A program made the position numbers and the translations under genes. A stretch of 64,000 nucleotides of DNA, taken from NCBI GenBank assembly GCA_019802505.1, contig JAFMOC010000017.1:3317501-3381500 (forward strand), in the 5' to 3' direction. The notes beneath the pieces were generated by a model, which worked only from the letters and a program-made list of their open reading frames with translations, had not been told where the DNA came from and did not search any database. This DNA comes from Corydoras sp. C115 (taxonomy: Eukaryota > Chordata > Actinopteri > Siluriformes > Callichthyidae). Every line of letters begins with the position of its first letter. Position 1 is the stretch's first letter. Below, in pieces: positions 1-10,800 of this stretch.

Positions 1-508
1 CACTATAAATATACATGGCTGAACACCCAGTCACTCAACTCTTTAAAGGGTTTATTATAAAGTGCTGTGTATTTTTCCCGCTCGGTTTGATGGTGTATCA
101 GAAGCCTTTGTTGTTCCCTGTGTAGAACAAGTAGCACATAATTACTGGTTGATATTGTGGTTTTGCGGTGTGCTGTCTGCACCGCTGAATAGAGGATTAA
201 GAGAGAGGCTCTTTACAGCACCAGCCCATCACTGTGACCTGACCTCGACTAAATTATATGGAGATTTCTGCATTATACACAGCAAATGGAGTGTTGCGCT
301 GAGAAAATGACACCAATAGATTTACCACTTTATGTTTTTCTGCCATCATGAGAATGTCACGCTGGTTACACCAAGATGTGGAGGTTATTATTATTATATG
401 ATTCTGTAGAGCTTTAACAGAACTCTGTTTTTTATAGGACAACCCTAATTAAAAGTAAATATCTCACTATCTATCTATCCACCCATCCATCTCTCTATCT
501 ATATATAT

Positions 509-827
509 AGATGGACTTTGTAGTTCTACAAATACATCATGTTCACACTCTGTTCTCTGTTGATCAGGAATCCACAGAGCAGGTGGTGGATGATGGTCCG
601 AGTGGATCAGACATCTGTATGTTCTGATCGGTGTGCTGTTCTCTGTCCAGCAGCACTGCTGTGTCTGATCCACTCGTGCCAGCAAAACACACCCTAATAC
701 ACCTCCACCATGTCAATATACCCTAATAGCACCTGTGTGAGGGTTCTGATAATCAGAGAACATACTAATGCAGATGACCAAAGTATGTGGACTACACTCT
801 GTAATTGTAGAACTACAAAGTCCATCT
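509..827. mobile_element. MITE with AGATGGACTTTGTAG inverted repeats, copy 1
   Basis: The left end AGATGGACTTTGTAGTTCTA at 509 is mirrored by the reverse complement ending at 827, enclosing about 280 bp with no coding capacity. The same ends occur near 29950, 53300, 55940 and 61625. The longer Tc1-like outer ends seen in other copies are not evident here. It lies in a foxp2 intron. Confidence 0.75.
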
Positions 828-1577
828 CTGATCAGTGAGACTGAAAAACCAGACAGAGGTGTACCTAATAAAAAGGAATCTGCGCATTAACCATAATTCG
901 TAATGTTGCTAAGCTGCAATGCTTCTTTGTTGTACTAGTTGACTGCTGCTGTTTAAGTTGCCATTTTTACCTTTAACTGTTGTCATAATTAAAATGTAAT
1001 TATAAAGCGTATAAACATCCTGCTGTCAGGGTGGGAATGAGCCGGCAGTTAATGATATTTATGAACTGCTGATGCTTAGCTCTTTATTTTATCGTCATTT
1101 TCAACTGGCTTTGCATTAAAACCAATGCAGAGGCCCGCTGGCTTATAACCAGTTACAGCAGCCGAGTCGGATAAGTTACAGACGCCATCTATAGACTTGA
1201 ATTTCTATAGTTATAGTGGTTTGTACTGATGTATTAACATGCAGTGGCAGTGATGAGGTTGTTGGTGTTTAGGTGGATGGGTTTCTAATCCAGGTGCACT
1301 CGAGAGCATTGGGTTATGGCGGGATAAGAGGTTGCAAAACAATGCATCACTTCTCTCCCACACAGTAAGCTCTTATGGGACAGAGATGGGATAGGATAAT
1401 ACAAAGGATCATCATTAGATAATCTTTAACAGCATGCTCTAATTAGAATTCTTATGATACAATTTCATTCTGTAATTAGTGGAGATTGGCTGTTTCCTCT
1501 GCAGCTTATTAGTGTGAGCACAGCTGTACAGTTGAATCTCTCTGTGTTTGTCTAAGTGCTTCAGACTAAACCTTCCC

Positions 1578-1582
<5 letters not shown>

Positions 1583-1631
<49 letters not shown>
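1583..1631 (+). repeat. (CT)n microsatellite before a foxp2 exon acceptor
   Basis: About 49 bp of nearly pure CT on the coding strand ends 33 bp before the exon start at 1664. It acts as, or extends, the polypyrimidine tract of that acceptor. Confidence 0.95.
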
Positions 1632-1632
<1 letters not shown>

Positions 1633-1663
1633 CCATTGCTTCTGACTCTCTCTCGGTCATCAG

Positions 1664-1874
1664 TTGAATCTCGTGTCAAGCATGACGATGTCCAAGAACC
1701 TGCCATCAGTCTCACCCCCAAACCTCCCACAGACCCCCACTACCCCAACGGCCCCCATCACGCCACTGAGCCAGATGTCCCAGGTGCCCTCTGTCCTCAG
1801 CCCTGCCAACATGCCCAGCATGGGTGCCATGCGCAGACGCCATTCCGATAAATACTCCATGCCTCTGTCCTCAG
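1664..1874 (+). CDS. foxp2: foxp2 exon upstream of the forkhead domain
   Basis: The acceptor is the CAG ending at 1663 and the donor is GTAAAC from 1875. The exon holds 70 codons plus one base and starts in phase 0 with LNLVSSMTMSKN. It encodes the Ser/Thr/Pro-rich linker (PQTPTTPTAP) between leucine zipper and forkhead, ending in the basic RRRHSDKY segment and LSS. The stretch LSQMSQVPSVLSPANMPSM is longer than the mammalian equivalent and resembles fish FOXP2. A 49-bp (CT)n lies about 33 bp before the acceptor. Confidence 0.95.
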
Positions 1875-4800
1875 GTAAACCAAATGCCATAATTACATTT
1901 TGCGTGACAAAATTGTACAGTACTGTAGTATAGCTGCTTCTGTGCAAGTCAGAAATGAATGTCATTCTGTACTCTACTTCAGAATTATATAAATATTCAT
2001 TTAAATCTTACAGCTGATAGAATATTCACTACAGTTTTCTGAATTATAGTATTTATAGTGTTTGTGTAAAACACTTTTTGATATTTGTATTTACTTGCAC
2101 AGTTGCACTGAAGGCTATGAATTATTCAACTACTTACAAAATATCCAGCGCTCTGTAATTTCATGTGCTAATGTTTAAGATTTCTCAGGAGAGAGATTAA
2201 TTAAAAATGCATTTTGTTGGACAACTGAAATGATGTTTGATCCCCCTCCCCCTCCCCTCCCTTTCTCTTTATTTAAATTAATCTGAAGTGAGTTTGCTCC
2301 CTTGAGGAGACACATTTCCCAATTTCGCCGACCTTTATTCATTTATTTTTACTTCCTCCGTTCGTTCTTGACGCTTTATTTACTTTTCTCAGAAATCGCC
2401 CCAAACTACGAGTTTTACAAGAACGCCGATGTCAGGCCACCGTTCACGTACGCGACGCTCATCAGGCAGGTGAGTCGGGAAATAAATTAACTTTTGCCTG
2501 ATTAGATTCAAATTAATTGCCTGGATTCACACCGGGCCGGGGTGAGGGTGGTTAAGCGAGCGCGGCAGTAAAGAGCTGTTTGATGGCATCTCGTTGCAGG
2601 CTATCATGGATTCCAAAGACATGCAGTTAACACTAAATGAAATCTACAGCTGGTTCACGCGCACCTTTGCTTACTTTAGACGCAACGCTGCCACTTGGAA
2701 GGTAATGCCTCCCTTTTTAATTCAACTGCATTTCCCCCCGTATCCTCTTCTTTACCCCGCCTTAAACCTCAGACGAGGGCAGTTATGTACCTGACACGTC
2801 CGCATTAGTATCACACTACACTCATTTTAATCCTGGCAGATTTTCTTTTTCTCTCTGGAAAAAATGACAAGTGAAGGAATAATTCTGCCTCTGATATCGT
2901 TTTCTAATTTTGTGCAATTAATAGCTGAGACTTGGTGGGGAGGTGTGCATTCTGACGCGTTAATTACAAGCCAGCCACTCAATCATCAGCGCCTTTTGTT
3001 ACGTGCAGTGTGTAACTCCTTTTTTTTTTTTTTTCCCCCTGCTTTTCCTCTTTTAGACTTCATGGATCAGCCGCTCCCTCCATCCCTGGGCTATTAATGG
3101 TTAATTAGTTTAAAACATTGCTGTTTGCCTTTCAGATGTAGCAGGGGTTTGGTGAGGTGTTGCAGGCTGGGTCTTTGTACACACAATAGTTTATGTATAC
3201 AGTGCAAAAGCGAGGTTAGGGCCTGTCCAACACTAAGTAAATGCTCCTGTCACAATGGCAGCATTCTTTATTTACCAGGACAAAGAGCCTCATTTATATC
3301 CCTGCCCAATAACTACAGACTCCGCCTCTCTGGCTCACAGAACAAAAAAGAGATATGAAGGCTAGAAACATTCCCTGGCTATTTTTGGATAGTAGTCGTG
3401 CATGTGACAATGCAATAGCTGCAAACGTGCTCATTTATTTTATATCGTAGATTTCTTCTTCAAGATTTCGCCAGCAGCCTTTTTTAGCCTGCCGGCTTTG
3501 CTCATCAACATGCTAAGCGTCTCGCCAGCACTAGATTTAGCAAAGTGAATTAATTTGGATTTGGGTTGCTAATGATGCTGGCATATGATTACAGTTCCAC
3601 AAGGGTGTGCAATAGCTCCCTACACATCAGCTGCTGCTCCATAACTATACCAGGGCTCACATGCCAGAAAGAAAAAAAGTTTATTATCTGCTCGGTTCGG
3701 TCATGTTGTACACGTCTGCTTACAAACAGATTTACACTTCACACGCAGGTTTGAAAGTCTGCAATAGACTGGCCCTCCACGTTCGTTTCATCGGCTTCCG
3801 CGTTCTCTCTGCTTATCGTAAAATATTTAAATCTGCCCGTGGGTGGAACAAAGGAGTCAAGGATTGGTATTAGGAGTATTTGGACCCCTCCTTTTACAAT
3901 AGCAGTGCCTCGATATTTACATTTTGAGCCTGACTGTTCCTTTGTGCTGCCTCTATGAGGCTGGGCTGTGATGGGCTTGTCATTTGATTAACTGAGAGAA
4001 TTTTTAAAAAAGGAATGAAAGGTGATTTAATATCTCCGCTTGGTCTCATCAGCTCAGCTTGGGGATCCAGCTCTCGGCCCGGCAGCTTATTAGTTATAAC
4101 TATATAGCATGCATAATAAAACTGCTCATTTGCTCATTAATATTAAAATTATCATATTCAGAGCCATGGGCATTAAGATCTATCAAATCCTGGAATTTTC
4201 AGGTCAGATGCAGGATCTGCTTATGAGGGTTTTATTTTTTTTTTCATAGACATTTCGACTCAAAGCAAAAATCATTATAATCCATATTCCTGAAATAAAA
4301 CATAAAAGCTGTGATATTCAGGTGAAGATCTTCATTTAACTGTAATTTTACACGGTTCTATTGACTTGTTTTTACGGATATCACCCCTCTTTTACAACAT
4401 CCTTAATTTCTAACCTAAATTAATTGAATGAACTTTTTTATTATAAATGAATTGTTTAAAAAAATTATTAATACAAAGGTTTAAATGCAAAATACCTATA
4501 ATATTGTAGTGACCAGTAACTGTCTTTTAAAAACATTTATAAAGAATAATGACCTTCTGTATATGCTATTTTTATAAATGAATATTGAATGAGAGGGCGT
4601 GTAATATTGTGAATAAGTCACAGAGCGTTGGGCACGATGTGTACAGTTTCACCTTTTATTTATTCACATTTATTCACAATAATGCACAACCTCGAGTGAC
4701 TTATTAGTTTAATTAAAAAAGGTTTGATTTATAAATGTATTCATTTAAAACACAATTATTAATAAACTGTTTTTATTCAACATCTGTTTTTTAAAGTGAA

Positions 4801-7800
4801 TGTTGATCTCTGAGTAACAGGATACAGGTTTAGTGTTGAATCGGCTTGCTGGTTATATTACTCTGTATTTCCATTTATTTTACATGATTTAAAATAATGT
4901 ATTGTATATCACACATTGATATGAATGTGACTCGAGTTGAGATGTGCATTATTGTTATTAATGTCATGATTGGACAAACAGCTCAGCCAATCAGATTTAA
5001 TGATCAGAACTACCTGTTTTATAATACAGTAAAAACGAAACCTACGTTTTTGTCATTTTAAATATAAATAATTTGATAAATAATTTGCAGTTAGCGTCCA
5101 CTGAACACATACATAAGATTATGATATCAGTAAAGTCTATGGTTCTTGTCCTTTTTTTTTTTTTAACTTTTTTTAATGCACTTTTTTATTTTAATAATAG
5201 TTATTTTTGCATTTATTTATTTTTATTGATTTAAAAAATATTTGCACACGTCCAAACATATTTACGTATTGTTAACATGTTCAAAAAAATGTTATTTGTA
5301 GCATGTTAAATAAAATGTACAAAAAGTGTTGATTCCAGAGGAAATAATTTCTTATTTTCACTCTATATATAAACAAAAATGAACAAACAATGGGTTTCTG
5401 TATGTTGTAGAATGCTGTGCGCCACAACCTCAGCCTCCATAAGTGTTTTGTGCGAGTGGAGAATGTGAAGGGCGCTGTGTGGACAGTGGACGAGATGGAG
5501 TACCAGAAACGCAGATCTCAGAAAATAACAGGGTAATGCCTCCTCACTATCCAAATCCCTTTTCCTTTGTGCCTCTTCATCACTAACTGCTAAATTACCA
5601 GCTGTTGGCCACATTCAGTCAGTTGTGATACTCAGTGTTGTATCAACACATTTTATTTACATACATACATTCATATTTTCATGTGTCACCTCAGTGCTGA
5701 GCTTTTTTTTGTGATTTCTAAGCAGCAGTTAGTCATCCTCCATATTCAAAATGCAAAGCATCAAGAAGGCTCTAATTATTTACATCATTCATTAAAATAA
5801 AATGAAGCGTCATAATAAATTATATATTTGTGTTACTCAGGAGCCCAACACTGGTGAAGAATCTGCCATCCAGTCTGGGATACGGAGCAGCTCTTAATGC
5901 GAGTCTACAGGTAAGCAGTGATGTCACACTTACAGAGGTGTCAGACTGCCTCGGAGGTCGGAGTCACTGTCTGTATTAGTAAACAATTTGTGTATGCAGG
6001 TCTGTGTTCTCATAATTAATGCTTAGGCAGCACAAGTAGAAAGTGTTTTTTTTTTTTTTTTTTTATGAGGAGTGTGTGTGTGTGTGTGTGAGTAAGAGAA
6101 ACGGTTGGCATAAGGAAATCAGTAAGAGTCTAGAAGGACACCATGTGGCAGAGGCAGGTAGCTTCCGTGCCAGTTGACTTGTCTGCACCTGTGCTTTGGA
6201 TTGATAGCAGCTTGAGAAAATGCAGGGGCAGATGCATTAATATTTATCTGAGCTGTCATAAATGATTTGGCTTCATAATGTTGGCGCAGTGAGGTGCTCG
6301 TGGCAAAAAAAATTTAAATTTTAATTACTGTATATAACTTTAATGTGCAGGAGGCAAAAATGTCAGTTTTCTTTTACTAGTTTCAGGTAAAGTTTCAGGC
6401 GGTTGAATAATAATGTGGATGCTCGCTGTTATTTTTTTTCCTTACACCGTGTTTCTGTCTGAGTGAAGAAGGGGTTCACGGAGCTGCTGCATAGTTGCTG
6501 ATACAAAATCTACACCACACTCCCCCTGGGCCATTATTGTAGCTCCATCTTGAACGCTGTAGTCATTTAATCAGAGTTAATTGGTGAGAAATTAAGCAAT
6601 CGACATAACCAGATGTCTGCCTGTATATATTATGATGAGCATGCTGGTATACATTACCATGAAGATGACAAAACAAGCACATCAACAGTATTGTGGGATT
6701 ATAGATAAGAGGATTTTATTTTCACAACAGTCTAGTACATAATCCAAAGTGTGCGAGGCGTCTATTTGTTAAACGGAGACTTTCATTTATATCGGGCTTG
6801 TTCTGCTGTTCCTTATATAATGTCTTGTTTTCAGGCGGCTCTAGCAGAGACTGCTCTGCCTTTACTGGGTAACACAGGTTTGATGAACAGCAGTGCGTCG
6901 GGTCTGATGGGTGCCAGTCCTCCAGGATTGCTGAGCGGCAGCCCCCCCTGCCTTTTACAGAGCGCCACCCATGACGATCTCAACGGCTCGCTCGATCACC
7001 TCGACACAAACGGACACAGCAGCCCTGCTTACTCCCCACATAGCCTTCTGTGAGTAAATGTACATGCGCTATCGAATATGTCATGTACAGTCTGAGATGT
7101 TATATATTTATTTGACCTTATACCATATTTGGTTATTTACTTTATACCAATTTTATTTGGGTGGTGGAACATGTTACCAAAAGTAACACAAAGCTTTGTT
7201 GCATCGCAGCAGGATTTTTTTGTTATTATGAAATAAATCTACCCGAATTATTATTATTAGTAGTAGTAGTAGTATTTCATTTTGTATTTTATTTTTGAAT
7301 ATGTACAGAATTGCTGCGATGAAATCAGAATTAAAACAACTAATTGCACTGGGATATTTCACAGTAACTGTTAACAGTAGTCCTGTGTGGAGCTAATAGT
7401 GTGATGTCATCCTCACTGGGAGTCACATGTTCATGTAAATCCCACTATGTTTTCCAATAATGAATCATGGACCTAATTTTAAATTTAATTGCCATTTCTA
7501 ATTTAATTAATTTGAAAAAAATCGAAACTTATTTATTTATTACTTTTGTTTTAGGTGAAACGATTTTGGTACGATTTCTTTTTGCAGACTGTAGTTGCAG
7601 ATTGATCTTAAATCAAGCTCACTTAGACTCCTTTTGCTGAATCAGATCTTTGGAACAGTTTGAAAATATGATTTCTAATCTTAAATAATTTTGTAATAAA
7701 AAGGATAATTAATTGGCTGCATTTGATTGCAATGAATGTTTCTTTTTTATCTAATTCCAAGTTATTCTTTTTCCATTTTTGCAGAAATTAATAGTATCTT

Positions 7801-10800
7801 GTTTTTGTTCTAATACCGTAAAGTAGTCCCGGGGCTTGACTATGACCTCATCAAATGAAATGGCTATATTCTCTGTGTAGGTTCCACCTCATGTTTACAC
7901 TGGATCCCAAAATTTCAGCCGTAACGTATAAATAGAAAGCCGACTTATTACAGATGCAGGTTTAATTACAGCAATGTCTGCGACGTACAGGTTTAGATGT
8001 TATATTTTATGCACGACCGTTCCTATTAATATTTAGCAGCTAACTGTATCATTAATTACTTTAAAATCTTTGCCTTTCCATCTTTTTAATGGTGCAGAGA
8101 GAGAATGAGAGAGAAAGCTGATTAAAGATTCATGTGGTGTGAGTTTGAGGAATGTGGATGTAGTGATTGTGCTCCTTACTAATCAGTGATGTCATGCATG
8201 TCACAGCGCCGTGTTTATTCAGGCCGGGATAGGACACTTGCTACTGATGCACCAACATCTCTCTCTCTCTCGCTTTTGCGTGCTTTCTCTCCCTCTTGCT
8301 CTTTATTTCTCTCTTTATTCTTTCTCTAAATCAATCTCTTTGTGTCTCGCTGAACTTGTTATGAAGTTGTTTTATTAAAAAAATTGAAATTAGCATTTCT
8401 ATCACCATGGCTACATATTTGAATATGAAAACAATAATAAATAAATGAATTTTCATTCGGCGACGCCGGAGCAGAAGAGCTAATTATTAAATAAATCAAT
8501 GATACTGGTACTCAGGCCTTATTATCAAGCATCAACATTGGCACTTTAAAATGTGAAATTTAGGTTTAAGACGTGCATATTTTGCCAGAATGTAATTCAT
8601 TTTGGTTGTCTATTAAAAATGAAGTAAAATAAAAATGTTCACTTCTGCTTAAATTCCTTCTTTAAAAGACCTACATTCAAAAAAATAACTGTAGTGTGTT
8701 ACATAAAATAGCATTAAGTCATCAAACCTGATATTTGGCGCTTATGTGCGTTTTCTGTTTGACAACCCACCGAGCTGCAATGCATGACCATGCAAACAAA
8801 CAAACCCATGCAGGCTGGCACTCGCCCAAGCTCATGGCTTGCAAATGTGATCCTCTCATTAACCACTAAATGACTCATCATGATGTCTTAATACAGTGGA
8901 GCAGACTAATCGTTTTCTTCCATCCTCCGAGCACACGAGTGTGCTGCTGATTTGTAATAAATGCAAATGAAACCTCTAAGCCAAGCCTCTTTACATGCGG
9001 GCTAAAGGCCTGTGTCGGGCTTAATGGCCGGTGCAGAGCCGGCCTGGCCAGGGTTCATTTGTCTCCAGGTAATATCTTTAAACCTATATCCGGAGCGCTG
9101 TTTGTTACAGCATGATAAATGGGAGCTTGCTGGCTTTAAAGAGCTAAACAAAGACCCAAGGTGCAGGTCAATAAGAGCTTTAATGGCCCTGTTTCACATT
9201 ATAAAGCAATAATGCATGTTTACAGACATTCTAACGGCCCTTTTGCTGCTATGTGGGTCAGAATTGTTATAATGAAACCAATTACAAATAGGCCACAAAT
9301 GTGCTATAAAATTAAGATGCAAGCCGGAGTGAGGATACAGATTGTTTGCCACTTAAAATTTTGGTACACGGTGTATTTAAGTGTGTGTGTTAAGTGTGTG
9401 TATGTTTGTGGCTCTCGCCTAACATTAGAAAGGTTCGGAGTTTGATTCCCATGCAGGGCAGACACGGTTCGTTCAGTGTGGAGTTCTAATATTAGTTTGG
9501 TTTATTCTTGTTCTAATGCTGACATCATCGATATCTTTTTCCCAATAGGAACAGTTTTTAATGATACAGTCATACAGAATTTGTCCTCTACATTTAACCC
9601 ATCCGTGCATTGACACACACACATATACACACTGAGTGAAGTGAGCACATGTACCCGGATCGGTGGGCAGCCCCATTTATGGCACCTGGGAAACAAATGG
9701 GGTTAGGTGCCTTCCCCAAGGGCACTTCAGCTGTAGTACTTGGTGGGACCATGAATCGAACCGTGGACCTTCAGCTCTGGTTCCTTAACCACAAGCCTCC
9801 AACTGCCCCAATAACAACATTTATTCTCTTTAATAAACATTAAACAGCGGGCCCTAGATTGCAGTTTATTAAAAATGAGATCATAATTTCAGCTTCACCT
9901 GGAACCATATATTAAGATTCCCAGCTGTTTAGCATTAAAATAACTTTGTAAAGAACTAAAATCGCTTTAAAACAGGTCAACAATAAAGACAGAGTAATTA
10001 AAAACAGTTTTTCATCAGATTTCATGCAGGTTCTTCCACCTTATTTTATTTTATTTTAGCTGCGTTCTCAGTCTGACTCAGTGGGTTCACCCAAAAGCAG
10101 CATCCAGCCCGTCACCGCGAACCTCCCTTCGCCACTACTGAATATTAATATATTTTGCTATAAATATTAAAGCAATCTGTACCTTTTAAGATTCTTTTTA
10201 AATTCAAAGTTCCCCCACCATTAATAAGAGACACCCAAGAGATGTCTGCCAGACATTTTCTAATACAGAGACTAGTTGATAAGGTTTTCCCCCTCTCTCT
10301 CCTCTCCTCTCCCCAAGTCTAGCGGGATTTCCTGATGCATCCAATGTGTCAGAAATAATTAGGTTTTGTCAGATTTATCATGGTAGCACAAACCCCTTTC
10401 CCTGCCAAGGGCCCAGGATCATGTTAAGCCTTGTTTGCGTGTGACAGCATTATTATTCTTGTTAGTAGCCCGACTTCCACTCACTCCTCCCCACTCTTCA
10501 GTGGAGTTGGGGGTATCACTCGGCGCATCAAGGTAGCATTTTCCGACCTGCTCCGGTTATTGACAGTCAGTTAAGATATTCATCCATTTGTGGTTAAAAA
10601 ACATGGATTATAGTGTCCGAGTGCACAAGCAGCCTGGACTTGATTAATGTTCGAGCCTAGCTGCAGGTTTCTCTCATCTCAAGAAACTGTGCCACAGCCT
10701 CTGCATATTAACAAAGGCCTGCTCTTTCTATTAGCCAGATAAAAAAGCTGCACTCCCCTTTTGCTCTAGGGGGTGAAGGGATGAGAAATTCTCCATTATT

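Larger units (their letters stand above)
1..1663. other. foxp2: foxp2 intron, 5' part outside the window
   Basis: Apart from the MITE at 509-827 and the CT microsatellite, no exon of the upstream foxp2 coding region (leucine zipper or zinc finger) could be found. The rest is unremarkable AT-rich intron. Confidence 0.7.

Noticed and set aside
1660..1965. Minus-strand 101-codon frame over a foxp2 exon
   Set aside because: It is the antisense shadow of the exon at 1664-1874, whose plus-strand frame matches FOXP2.
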